Source of the DNA: Casuarina equisetifolia
Taxonomy: Eukaryota > Streptophyta > Magnoliopsida > Fagales > Casuarinaceae
NCBI GenBank assembly: GCA_028551475.1
Contig: CM052358.1
Span: 4,466,501-4,530,500 of the forward strand
Direction of reading: 5' to 3'
Length of the DNA stretch: 64,000 nucleotides
The position numbers were made by a program, and so were the translations under genes. The notes beneath the pieces were generated by a model. That model was given only the letters and a program-made list of their open reading frames with translations. It was not told the origin of the DNA and made no database searches. Below are positions 12,030-24,139 of the stretch, piece after piece. How positions within the stretch are numbered: position 1 is the stretch's first letter; every line of letters begins with the position of its first letter.

Positions 12030-13068
12030 GGAATGAAAAGAGGCTGAGAGTTTAGCCTTTTCGGATCGGCACGGAAACCCGTCAGATCTCGACCTGCAGA
12101 GTTTCCGAATCAATTGCTTATACTATCCAATTCTTAATCACCTTCATCGCACGCGGTTCTCCCTCTCTGTCTTGCTGACACAAATCCGATCCCCCCGGGT
12201 ACGAGAATCTACTGTTTTGATTTCATTTCATCGGTTCAGATTCACTCCTAATCTTTTTGGATGTTTTGGATTGAATCGGTTGCTCTGACAATTTTGTTAT
12301 AATTCTCGGGGTTCTAGCTCAATGTTGTTGGCCGCCGTCGGAGTTTGTTTGAGCTTGTTGGTTTCAGATAGAGCGGGGTTTCCTGAGCTTATGTTATTTC
12401 TTGATTTTGGAAGTTTGATCTTCTACATTAAAAGAGTGAATTGAAGTCGAAAAATTTGGAGTCTATGGGGAAAGGTGGGGGTTTTGGGGTGTGACCCAGA
12501 TCTTTAATTTTAGTACCTTTATGGATTATTGCATAGTTGGATCTATGTTGTCAGATGAAGGATTCTGGGTTTAATGATAGCCATTTATTTCGATTCAGTC
12601 GTAGCTTAAGGGACTTACGGATCTCATTGTTGGATCCATAACTGGTGATGATTGAGGTGTTTGAATAAATCAACATAGTTTTCGGCCAGTTTGCTTTTGC
12701 GCATACTATCATATCGTTTAGCTGAAATCCCGTTTTATGTTGTACCAATGACTGAATTCTCAAATGTGCAAGATATCTATTGCTATTATGTCTGTTTCAG
12801 TTCTGAAGTGTTTAGATTTTTGCAACTTGTTAGTTTGCATATGTTTGATTTGCTTCCTTCAATTATTAATGGATGATCAAAGGTGGTTTGTTAGGTTCCT
12901 CTATGCACAAATTGAATACGATATATGCAGTTAAAAATTAGAGTTATATCTTCCTACTGTAAAATAGTGGTTTAGTTTGTTTGCCTCTCCCGCAAGATAA
13001 GTGCCATCACTAATGTATTTGATGGCTTGTGTTGGTTATGCAGTGCTTTTTTGCTTGTTGTTTCAATC
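12030..13068 (+). other. Inferred 5' leader with one intron, AAK1-like kinase
   Basis: No coding potential is seen. A GT donor (CCGG|GTACGAG) at 12199 and the acceptor TATGCAG ending at 13043 frame an intron of about 845 nt in the 5' UTR. The coding exon then begins 25 nt before the ATG at 13069. Leader introns of this size are common in plant genes. The exact transcription start is unknown. Confidence 0.45.
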
Positions 13069-16000
13069 ATGTGGAGGTTCAAACCATTTCAAAAAGAGCC
13101 CGCTGGTCTGGAAGGACGCAATCTTGATGTTGGCAATCTTAAAGTTCATGTTCGAAATGCCATTGCTGAAGGAGGGTTCTCTTGTGTCTATTTAGCTCGG
13201 GATGCTGTAAATGTTTCAAAGCAGTACGCTTTAAAGCACATAATATGTAATGATGAGGAATCACTGGAACTGGTAGTGAAAGAGATCTCAGTGATGAAAT
13301 CACTCAAAGGGCATCCAAATGTTGTCACACTCAATGCCCATACTGTATTGGATATGGGACGGACAAAAGAAGCACTCCTTGTGATGGAATTCTGTGAGAA
13401 ATCCCTTGTTAATGTGCTGGAAAGCAGAGGAGCTGGGTTTTTTGAAGAGACACAGGTCCTCTCAATCTTTAGGGATGTGTGTAATGCTGTGTTTGCAATG
13501 CATTGTCAATCCCCGCCCGTTGCACACAGGTAAGGATTGCTAAATGGTCGACTCTAATGTTTGATTATTTCAAGTTTGAATCTTCATTATATATGGTTGT
13601 TTCTTTTTCCTTTTTTTTTTTTGTTTTTTCTTCTGCTATTCTTTTCATAGCACTTTTCTGACAAACTCAAAAGTAACTTCTAATGTTCATGCATTTCTCT
13701 TTAAGATGGTTGAGAAATGGTTGTTTACGTTTGGCAGATGGAAGGCGTTGATGACGTCAAACTGCGTAATTTTTTTCTTTCTTTTTCAATTTTTCAGAAG
13801 TTATAAATTTCATTATGATGACTTTTGAATTAACTTGTGCGCCATAATATGCTAATGAGAACGACATGCTAGTTGTTCAACTTGTATTCTTCTTAGTAGC
13901 ATCAATTCTGACAAGCACATGGACTTATGCATATTTAACTTTTCAAAAATTTATGTATTTGTTAGGGGATGTGAGAGAAGCACATAGGGAGATACATGCT
14001 TGATTTTATTTGTTGAAAAAGACTTTTTTTTGGCTATTTCTAAGCTGCTTGCTAAGAAATGCCTTTTTGCTTTTTTGGGTCTTTATGTTTTCTCATTTTA
14101 TTTTCCAGAGACTTGAAAGCTGAGAATGTTCTGCTGGGGCCTGATGGATTGTGGAAGTTGTGTGATTATGGAAGCACCTCTACCAATCACAAGCGTTTTG
14201 AGAAGCCCGAAGATATGGGTATCGAAGAAGACAATATCAGGAAGCACACAACACCTGCCTATAGGGCTCCTGAGGTTGAACTAAGAACTCTTCACTTAGA
14301 AAAGCTAGATTTGTGATCTTTGGTTGTAAGGGTATCTGATTCCCATCTTCCTCCTCTTATTGATGTAGATGTGGGATCTGTTCCGGAGAGAACTTGTCAG
14401 TGAGAAGGTAGACATATGGGTAAGTCAAGTTGAAATATGGTACCCATAAACAATGAAATGCACATCTAGGAACTGACGTCTCTGTGTCACTCCACAGGCT
14501 CTAGGGTGCCTCCTTTTCCGGATATGCTACTTCAAAAATGCATTTGATGGAGAATCAAAGCTACAAATCTTGAATGGAAATTACAGGATACCAGAGCAGC
14601 CCAAATATAGCTCCTCAATTACTAACCTGATTAGAGATATGCTTCAAGCTTCACCGGATGACAGACCAGACATCATGCAGGCAAGCGCTTTGCTTGATTG
14701 GCCATTCATCTCCATGAATTTAGGTTAGTTTTAGAGCATCTTGTTCATGCTAATCTTAGGTGCATATACTAACATTTCTGCATACTGATGTTGGGATTTC
14801 TTGTGATTGTGGCAGGTGTGGTTTCGTGTTAATGAACAGTTACCTGCTAACTTACAGAAGTCTTTACCTGATAGGCCAACGGAAGTGCAGTCTACTGATA
14901 TTCTTGAAGGTGAGTGCACCAAAGGTGTACCTTTAGCTAGCAACTTTGGTATGAATTATTGAATTTTGTTTTTTGCTTAGTATTAAACACAGCCAAGATT
15001 AAGAAAGAACATTTTTTTATAAGTGCTTAATGTTGGAAATATTACACATGTTTGATTGCTTGAAGTCATATATTCACTCAATGGCAATTCAACAGGTGTT
15101 TCAAGGACTGCAAACAAGACACATCCAGTGCCTCGCAGAAGCCCACCACCGCCACCTTCCTCTGTAGAACCAATTAGAAACCCATCACAACCTTCATCCA
15201 GGACAGGGGGAGGTGGGAATCAGATTGGTGCATTCTGGTCCACACAACATGCCAAGGAGTCGGTTCTTGCTGAGGATAGGACACGACCCAAATTTGATGA
15301 AGAAGCAACTAGCTATAGTACCTCAAAACATGAACGATTTCATATTGAAAATCACCATTTGCCTAGGAATACTAGCCCTGCAAAAGATGGTAACATGGAA
15401 ACACATGCTGTTAGAAGAAATACACAGGGTAAGACACAGAAGTCTGGTGATGGTCCTTCCAAGGACTTTGAGATAACTTTTTCCCAGAAGGATACAGGCC
15501 ATGGCATGGAAAGGCCTAAACCATCAAAAACTGAGAGCACAGCTACTTTTGAAGACACGACTTTTAACACTTTTGTTGCTGAATTTGACACCAAAAAGTT
15601 CAGTTCTGGTGGTGGTAATAGCAAATCAGGAAAAGAAGAAGTATTAGAAGCTGAAGTGGAGAGACTGAAAGAGCAGCTGAAGCAAGTGAACTTAGAGAAG
15701 TCTGAAATAACTTCCAAATTTGAAAAACTGTCTGCCATTTGTCGGTCTCAAAGGCAGGAGATACAGGAACTGAAGCAAGCAGTTGCTTCTAGAACTCCAT
15801 CACCAAATAAAGATGCTTTGACCAATCAAAATTTGCCCCTAACGCGGCCTCTGGCATCCCCTTCAGTACGTTATTACATAAATTATCTTTGGTATTCTCA
15901 TAATTGTCAATGGAATGGTCTCTTTTTAACCTTAATGCATGTTTTTAAAAGTTTTGTTTTTTTTCTTTTTATTTTTTAAATTGCAGCACAAGGAGAAAAC

Positions 16001-16352
16001 TGAAGGAACAGTTTGGGAACTAGGGCAACAGAAAGTTGACTCCAATTCTGCCAACCAAGACCAGAAGTCTTGGAATGCGTTTGCCGAGGAACCTAAGTCA
16101 CAGCAACCTCTTCCAAAGGACAACCCCTCAAGATCTGTCAGGACGAGAAGCGGTCACCAGAGCAAGCAGGCTGCTCCACTAAATACTGGTTTTGATACTT
16201 GGGGATTTGGAACGGAGGGTTTTTCTGCTACCCCCACTACCAGTACTCAGACACAAAGACCCCTTACTGAAGGGTATTCACAACGCATTGGTGAGGCTAA
16301 AATCCCTGACAACAAGCCAGCTTCTCAACCTGCAGGATGGGCTGGTTTTTGA
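13069..16352 (+). CDS. NAK/AAK1-type Ser/Thr protein kinase
   Basis: This is a plant homologue of AP2-associated/cyclin-G-associated kinases, expected to phosphorylate clathrin-adaptor components in endocytic traffic. Seven coding exons (13069-13529, 14109-14274, 14369-14419, 14498-14680, 14816-14909, 15096-15865, 15987-16352) give 696 residues. Kinase landmarks are the glycine loop IAEGGFSCVYLA (32-43), Lys56 (YALKH), Glu72 in helix C, HRDLKAEN from 153, and APE (207-209) followed by MWDLFRRE. The usual DFG is DYG at 173-175. After the kinase comes a proline-rich stretch, a coiled coil at about 505-555 (EVERLKEQLKQVNLEKSEI) and a C-terminal tail with Trp/Phe motifs (WNAF, FDTWGF, WAGF) like adaptor-binding peptides. 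The intron after exon 14498-14680 begins with GC (ATGCAG|GCAAGC), so it is a GC-AG intron. Assignment to the family is firm; the substrate is inferred. Confidence 0.93.
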
Positions 16353-18820
16353 CCTAAGCGATTTGGAATACTATGATAGAGGTATTATTGAAGGTTACTG
16401 AGGGTTTTTGACCCTCTCAACGCATTTGGAAGGCTATACTGGTTTTTCAGCTATCCCAGCACCTTTCTTATCAACTGGTCCAAAAAATGAGGATAGAGAT
16501 TATTAGAAATCGATGGGTTATTGGGATTGATTCATGATGTGAGTGCTTGTGTTTTGTGAATCTTGTTACCCAGTGAAACCTTTCGCATCTTATTCTGGAA
16601 ACTCTCATTTTTATACATTATGAATGTCTCAGTTGCTGGTCGCTGGGTCGAGAAAATAGTCAGCATGTTTGGTAACGGTGGTTCTGCCGCTTGGCAGGCT
16701 AGGAAGATCCTTGAGTTCTCTTCATCTTGTTTGATTTAGGTCTTCACAGGTGTGTCAACTACATCAGTTGGATGATATTGGATTAAGTCTAGCAAGCGGA
16801 AAACATAAAATGACGCATAATCTAACCAGGTTAACTTTTTATACGAAACTAAATGGTGGTTAAAGGATTGGTACAAAAGACTCCAAGTAGTACTGGTATC
16901 CAAGAAAATTGACATACATACAGAACCGATATATAGGGATCCTTTTACTGCTTAGGACTTTTTTAGTTGCGTCTTTGCTCCAGATGTCTTCGTAAGAAGC
17001 ATCTGAAGTGGTTGTGGAAGTACATGTGGAAGTATATGTGGAAGTCCTTCAGGAAGTAGACATTTAGGTGAACGTTTGTGCAGAAATGAAATACTGGTGT
17101 GAAGAGTACGAATTATGTACAATGAGTCATCTATTTCTTTATTTTGGGCATATTTTCATCTTTAGAAAGTAGAAAGATTCTGAAAATGATGGAAGCAAAA
17201 GGAAGGAATTTGATTTGATGCTGAAACCTATAGAGCAGAATAGTTAAAGCCCATTTATGTAGTGGTTGTGGCGGTGCGATTCTAGGTGGTGTTCTAAAGT
17301 TTTTGATAGCTGCCCTATCTATGCCCTTTCACAAATAAAATAAAATAAAATAAAATATTCTATCAATGCATACATTGTATTCGAACTTCCAATTCTAAAC
17401 ACGGAAGGTGCCCTTCCATATAGGGATAGGAAGTTCAGTTTATTGTGGGGGCATCCTTGTGCCCCTCCTGATTCGCCTCATTCGAATGATATCTTCTACT
17501 GATTGACCATTTCGTGAGGAAAAAGAATATAACAATTACATGTCCTAGGACCTGGAATTCTATGTCTTATAAGTTATCTCAAGCTACCTAGTCAAATCGA
17601 GATTATCAGTATGGCAGACATAGATGTCGTTTATAAGATAAGATGCTATTCTGATGCCTTTTGTTAATCTGCAGTGAGATTTACAGTCTGGGGTTCAGAT
17701 ACATTGATTCATCGGAGTTTCTATTTCTTTGTGCCCAAAAGTCGTCTCTCTACTCAGCTTCCACAAATTCAACAGTACGATCATAATGTTAGCCAATAAG
17801 GGAGGCATTTACAGTTCTCGGTCCTCTCTCCAAGTAGCTGCAAATGCATTTTTATCATTTAGAGCCAATAAGATCCAGATACTTGAATCTTTTGTAGGCC
17901 CTTAAACTGGTCAGATCCTTTTAAAATCATTGACAGTAGCAATCGCATAAAATCTTGACAGGAATATGTCAAAAGAAAGCGATAATAAAGAATATGTTAG
18001 ATGATTGTCTCTTCAGACAACTAAAGGTCAGCTTGGGAAGGAAAAAGGTTCCTGTCCAACAGAAGAAAAGGATCATTGATTTTTTAATTTGTAAGCAACG
18101 CGGCTGCCTTGGTGCCTAGAATTGTCTTCGTCATACAAGAATTCATTCAACTGTGTAGCCTGTAATGTGTTTAACATCCTTGATGAATAAGATTTGCATG
18201 TATTTTGGAGGAATTGAGTCCAAGTTCACATTCACCTACTGCGTTGTCAGACTGCTTTGGCAGCCAAGAAAACAAAGTATTTAAAAACATTAGGTGCAGC
18301 TAATATAGTCATTTTAAGATTATGAAAGGGACACACTATTATACAAACGAAGACAAATTTCCTCAAAAAAAGTACTGGCAAAATTGTTTTTCCGAAAAAG
18401 GTAAACACTGACCACTGAGTGGCTTGCCAATCATCGTAACCTTCACTTTTTGATCAAAAGATTGGTATTAGCATTACTACGTTAGCTGTTTGTAGTGGGC
18501 CTTCCTAAAAGATGTTGGGGCTTCGGGTGTCTTAAAGGTCAAATTGTTTGTACCTTTTCTTCTTGGGTTGTTTGAAAAGCTGCTTGAAAACATGAAGTTG
18601 GTCGCATTACTTATCACTTAAGTTCTCAATGTCAGACCAGAGAAGGAATGGCCTGTTATAAGTAACTGCATTCGGGATGTCTTTTGTTGCCATTTTTGTA
18701 AGTAATGCTACTCTGCTTACATTCTACGTGAAAAAAGAGACTTTTGTTGCCATTTAGTGCCATTTAGTGCATACCTTACTGTGGCAGAAGCAGATTTCCT
18801 AGTTCTTGTTGTTTAGACGT
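16353..18820. other. Kinase 3' UTR and upstream region of the MYB-CC gene
   Basis: No coding gene is supported. It contains an (AAAAT)4 run at 17337-17356, a short GTGGAAGT repeat near 17015-17046 and a local duplication of CTTTTGTTGCCATTT near 18680-18765. The acceptor TTGTTTAG ending at 18816 suggests that the downstream MYB-CC gene has one or more 5' UTR exons somewhere in this stretch. Confidence 0.5.
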
Positions 18821-21306
18821 ATGAACTTCGATTTTCTGCAAATGAATATGCAGAACAACAAGGTCCAAGACATTTGTAAATTTCTTTATAATGATGGCTT
18901 CAGCATACCTGTCCCTGAAATTTTTTCTCACCACCCAGACATGGGACTTCGCTTCCAGTCTCAGTTACCCTGCTCAGAGGCAGGCTCAACAAAGCTTAGC
19001 CTTGGAAACGCTAGTATAACTAGCATCACATCTAGCTATGTAGGATCAACTTCTGCTCTAAGTACAGCTGAAAAATGCATGTCTCTACCACCAGTAGTTT
19101 ATGACCGTAGCTTACCTTCATGCTTTCAACTAAACAGCCTTGATCTTCCAGCAAGAGAGACTTTCGAACCAGGGATGACCCTTTCTTTTGAAAACAATCA
19201 AAGCCCCAGATCTTCTGCAAAGTCATGTAGGAGTCTATATAGCGATTTGGCAGAGAGTCACCTCTTAGAACTTCTACAGAAGTCAGCTGAATTAGATAAC
19301 AACAAGCAATGGAGGCCAACATATATAAGTTTTGAGGGTGACCAGTGCAACGAGGTAAGCCATTCATCTTTCTTTCATGCTTCCTTTTCCGGTAGGAATC
19401 ACAGTTTCCATGACGTAGAGAACTCGTTTTTTGATGATACTTTATCCTTCTTACACAGGTTGGCTCCAATCCATACATCCCTCAAGTCTCAAATCCAGTA
19501 TCCTGCTTTCAACAAAAGGAGCAATGTCCTAAGTCTTCCAGTGGGATCTCTGCCACTCATAGAAATTCTGCTTTATCAAGGGCAGGAACCTCAAGTAAAA
19601 CACGGATTAGGTGGACACAAGATCTTCACAAGCGATTCGTCGAATGTGTAAATCATCTTGGGGGTGCCGAGAGTAAGTGTTCCATCATATTTTTTAGGCA
19701 AAAAGATGTTTGTTGGCTGACAGGCTACTTGTCCAACAATTGCAGAGGCAACTCCAAAAGAAATCTTCAAGTTAATGGACATCAGTGGATTAACCATCTT
19801 GCACATCAAGAGTCACTTGCAGGTTTAACATTCAAAACCTCATAGATCTTTAGTTCCCCTAATTCCTACATTTGAGTAAAACCTTTTGTTCATTTTCCCA
19901 GAACTATCGTACTGCCATGTATATAACAAAATCTAAAGGTGAGCTCTTTCTTTACGTTTACTTGGTTCATAATTGACTTCCTTTAAACTTTGTTCTTCCG
20001 CTCATTGTTTATTTGACAATGTCAAACCGAGGTCAATGTGAAGCACGAGTGTCAAACAATACATTTTGATACCAAACATCACGAGTTATTAGGATTAAAG
20101 AAGAACATTTATCCCCAAAAGCAACAATTGTCCTCAAATTTTCCTCATGCCCCTTTTTTTTTTTACTTTTTTTTTTCATTTTTTAACTTCAATTTTTATG
20201 ATTGCAGCTACGCTGCTGTTTCAATATTTGAATTATCAATCCAAAAATTTTCTCTCAGTTGGAAAGAATTTATTCCTCCTAAAATAGCACATCAAGGATT
20301 TTTGAAAGATACATTGAATTTTTTCAATGAAGTAATTCCTAACCATTATAGATGAAATTATAAGAATCCCATTATACCTGCTTACCAAGATTAGCAATCA
20401 CATTCCACATTTTTCTGCATTTGGGATCTTTATCTTTAATTTCCTGATATATTAAGGTGAATAACAACCATAATTTTGGAGTGATAGGAAACAAGTGCAT
20501 GATGTTATTGTGTATTTCTTTTCTTTGGAAATTTGCTTTGAGATAGAACCTTGTAAAAGGTACAGGTTTTATATCTCAGCCTACTTCCTCCTTTTGTATA
20601 ATTTTCTTGGAAGATATAAGTTTTATCCGTCATTATTCATGCTTAGCATCTGAAACTTCTTAAGCCGTAGTTTTTAGGTGTTTGATAACGAATTTTGGTT
20701 TCTTCATTCCTGGTTGGGCTTTAGCTAATTGTCTCATGCTAAAAAATGCACTGTGTTTCATATGCAGGGAAGTCGGAGGAGAGATTCCACATGCACCGGG
20801 GGAAAGGTTTTGATCCAAGAACGTAAGTCATCAAAGACCACAATAGGACAACGACAATCGATAACAAAAAAAAAAAAGAATCCTCGTCATTTTTTACTTA
20901 CTAATTATATCACTGTCTTTAGGATGTTCGAAGCATATTCTTGATTGATTAGGAGACAAAGTGTGCATTTACATTGTTCATTCATCTGGACATACTCATG
21001 AAACTTTTCACTGATTATCAAAATCATCTTGGTCCTTGATCTCAACAGAGGCACACAGATAGCAGAAGCGTTGAGGCTGCAACTGGAGGTACAGAGATGC
21101 CTACATGAGCAGTTGGAGGTTTGGGATTGTTCTCAATATGATGCAAGTATTGATATTATCTGCATATCTCAACAATTGCTGGATCCTTCTCCATTCAGGT
21201 CCAAAACAATATCCAGTCTCGGATTGAAGAACAAGGAAGGCAGCTTAAAAAATTGCTGGACGCAGCTATGACCAACGAGGCTTTTGTCCAATCCAATGAC
21301 TTTTGA
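18821..21306 (+). CDS. MYB-CC (GARP, PHR1-like) transcription factor
   Basis: This is a nuclear DNA-binding protein of the MYB-CC family, whose best-known members (PHR1/PHL) bind phosphate-starvation P1BS sites. Seven exons (18821-19354, 19459-19672, 19746-19822, 19902-19938, 20768-20822, 21049-21118, 21199-21306) join in phase to 364 residues. The GARP domain spans about 225-280: KTRIRWTQDLHKRFVECVNH, LGGAEKATPK, then GLTILHIKSHLQNYR. The usual SHLQKYR reads SHLQNYR here. The coiled coil with the family signature LHEQLE follows at about 310-345 (LRLQLEVQRCLHEQLE, then RIEEQGRQLKKLL). The N-terminal 180 residues are Ser-rich and unordered. I chose the ATG at 18821 because it directly follows an acceptor at 18816; MNMQNNK 9 codons later is an alternative. 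Phosphate signalling is not proven for this member. Confidence 0.9.
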
Positions 21307-21896
21307 GTTGACATCCCCGGATCAGATGTCTTCAAATGATTTCCAACATCCTTCTCATAGTAGTTAACAGTCACAGAAATATGTAAGGGCAAAGGAGAGA
21401 ACGTAAAGGCCAAAGAGCATACATGAAAAGAACAATGCCAATATGCCAATGTAACAGCTAAAACAGAATACATACCAATAAATGAACAGGAACAAGACTT
21501 GTACCCAGTTCCACAACTTGAATTTGACATAGCAATGACTATATGATCTTAAACATGTTCGTGTCTCAATAAAGAAAGTTTCCAGTATTCCCTCCATTTC
21601 TCCGATCTTATATGTAAAATTTCTTTTCCCGTGGTTTCTTTTTATGTAAGATATAGAAAAGAAAAGGAAACTGAAACAGAAAGAGTGTAAAATATTGTAC
21701 TTTGATAAAAGTAAGATCGAAATACATGGAACTTGGGGATTTTTGTAAGCTGTCGAGTAAGCAACAACAAAACTTCATCTTTATGCTTACAATACTGTAT
21801 ATTTATACCTCGGAAAAAAGATTCAAAACCATATTGCACGCATCCAATGCCTAAGGAAAATGTTCTATGCTAGAACAGGATATTTATCACGAGGCA
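21307..21896. other. Spacer between convergent genes
   Basis: 590 bp between the stops of the MYB-CC gene (+) and the 2OG dioxygenase (-). It must hold both 3' UTRs and both polyadenylation regions. The open frames here show no recognisable protein. Confidence 0.5.
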
Positions 21897-24139
21897 CTAG
21901 ATTCTCAGGCTGTCAATGAATGAAACTTCAAGCTTCCGGTTGTAAAAGTGGTTAAAATACTCTTCACATTTAAGGGTCTTGAACAGAGGTGGACTTCCCG
22001 ACTTGATGAGCTTCTCAGCTGGCCCAACATCGAAGGACGAGTTAGGATAGAAGAAGGTAACTACTGATAGCCTTTGCTTCGATTTGTTCGCCACTGCTCT
22101 GTGATCCGGGGCTTTGTAAATCCCGTTGCTTATTATCTGCATGATCATGGAATTCCCTTCACGAGACTATGCATTGTGTTTCAACCTTCATCTATTGTCT
22201 TGTCTTGTCTTGCAAACAATGGATGTCCTTTACTATTTTAAGAATTGTGTATATGTCATATTGTTTAAATCTTATTCTATTGTACTTTATTTGTAAAAAT
22301 AGTCTTCCTACTTATAAGTCACTTTACAAGAAGAAATAGTCACCTAATTTTTATCAATCCCACCTGCATATCCTAATACTAATGCCACCCAATCCCCTAG
22401 CTTCCTTTGAATATTGAGATGCAAGAGATATAGTGTACCTGAGTGACATGGCCAAGGTTTACGACCAAAGCACCATTGATGGGTTCAACAACAACCCAAT
22501 GTCCATCTTTCAGGACCTGCAATCCTGGCGTGTCGCCACACTCAAGCAAGAGAGTTATCCCAGAGATGTCAACGTGTGGACTAATCCCAACAACTCGCTC
22601 AGGTTCGGGACAAGGAGGATAGTAATTTATCCTAGTATCGGCCAATCCATCTGCATAAGTTTCAGAGTACCGCTGAGCTTCAAGACCAAGACCAAGACCC
22701 ATGGCTATGAACCCGACGATAGAAGCCGCAACCCGATTTATATCTTCCGAATAAGTCTCCAATGCTTTCCTAGGAGCATTGTTGCCCGTAAGTACTTTTT
22801 CTAAATGAAAACATAGGACAATATTACCATGCTCGAACCTCTTGTTTAGTAAGAATTTACCTGAAATCCTGAGGGTTTTCTGGCCACAGATCCAGTTTTC
22901 TTTGTTCACGGGGAAGAGTTCTGAGAAAGACCATGTCATTCCACTCTAGCTTTTGTTCCTCTGAAGTCACAAATGCCTGGCCATAGCCTTGAAGACTTCC
23001 TGGTCTTTGCGCCCAGCGTTTCTTCTCTTGCAAGGGAAGGTCGAAAAATCCTTTAACTTGCTCTTTCATGTTGCTTATCGATGCATCAGGAACTCCATGG
23101 TTTATTATCTGCAAGATTAAGAGATAAGCAGACTACAGGAATATGCTTCCTGGAGAAACAAATCGGATGGGAAAGGGACTCTCAACTCTTCCATGATCCA
23201 GTATTGGATGCAGTTAATATTCTATTTGTGTTAAGGCCGATATTAACTCTCTGTGGCCTGAATCCAGACCAAAAACTACTGGCTTTCTTGTATTCTATAT
23301 TGCACCTAGTTTACGGCCATTCCCTTTCTCCCCCATTTTTTATGTTGCTCGTGACCTCCTCGTCTTCTTGGTTGTTGCATAGCGTATGCCCAGGTAATTT
23401 TGTAGATTACTTCAGAAGGAAATCCATTAAATTGCGAAGTGATTTCTCAAACGGAAAATCCAAAGCCATTAAAAGAAAAAAGAAAAAAGAAAAAAGAAAA
23501 AAGAAAGAAATGTTAGTGTTTCCTTGTCAGTTTACAATAGATATAATATATGCATTTGAGATTTTTTTTATATGGTAATATGGACCTAATCATTTGTTTT
23601 TTTAGAGTAAATCTAAATGCATGACGATGGCTGAAAAGACTTGCACTGAGATGTAATTAATTGTCTAAGAAACAAGTCAACTTCAGGTTCAAAATTCGAG
23701 AACTTTAATAAGAAAGTAAATCTGGGGAAGCTGAAATCTTAGAGAATATGTATCTGCTGAGAAGATGGAGGTTTGACGGGTAGGAAAAACTTTAGACTCA
23801 TTGATTGATGAACGTCAAACGGAGCAAAGAAACATGGTTTCTAATGAATTGCCTAACGAAGAATAAGAAGAAGAAGAACTCAGGGACTACCTGAAATGCA
23901 CCCCATTCTTTGCATGCAGCGTGAAGCTTTTGAATCTCTTGCTCTTGAGACTCTAGGTTAACAAGCTTGGCCATATCAATAAAGGGTACACGAAGTGCAG
24001 GAGCGGAGGGAGCTGCGATGGTCGTGTCTGTGTCATCTCTTGCGTATCGAGGAGGTACAGTCTGCAGCCCTTGGTTTACAAGCTCTTGAACACTGGGAAC
24101 AGGCAGAGACCATTGCAGGCTCTCTGGTTGGACTGCCAT
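21897..24139 (-). CDS. 2-oxoglutarate/Fe(II)-dependent dioxygenase, SRG1-like
   Basis: This is a cytosolic 2OGD of the plant DOXC class, which hydroxylates, demethylates or desaturates small metabolites using Fe(II) and 2-oxoglutarate. Four exons (24139-23891, 23108-22861, 22769-22439, 22136-21897) give 355 residues, the usual length. The N-terminal domain (VPFIDMAKLV, WGAFQ joined to IINHGV) spans the first intron, and LQGYGQAFVTSEEQKLEWND is typical of SRG1. Iron ligands are His231 and Asp233 (SPHVDISG) and His288 (APDHRAV); the 2OG-binding Arg298-x-Ser300 is RLS. Exon 3 must use the acceptor CTCCTAG|GAAAGC: the nearby TTTAG site 31 nt earlier would run into a stop. Substrate cannot be inferred; SRG1, codeine-demethylase-like and flavonoid enzymes share this architecture. 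It is divergent from the EMSY-like gene. Confidence 0.92.

Noticed and set aside
16981-17050. Short GTGGAAGT repeats after the kinase gene
   Set aside because: Only three short units; no larger structure or coding sense.
22770-22800. Alternative acceptor TTTAG (exon from 22800) for dioxygenase exon 3
   Set aside because: With the phase left by exon 2 it reads into a stop within about ten codons; the acceptor at 22770 keeps frame and restores the family sequence.
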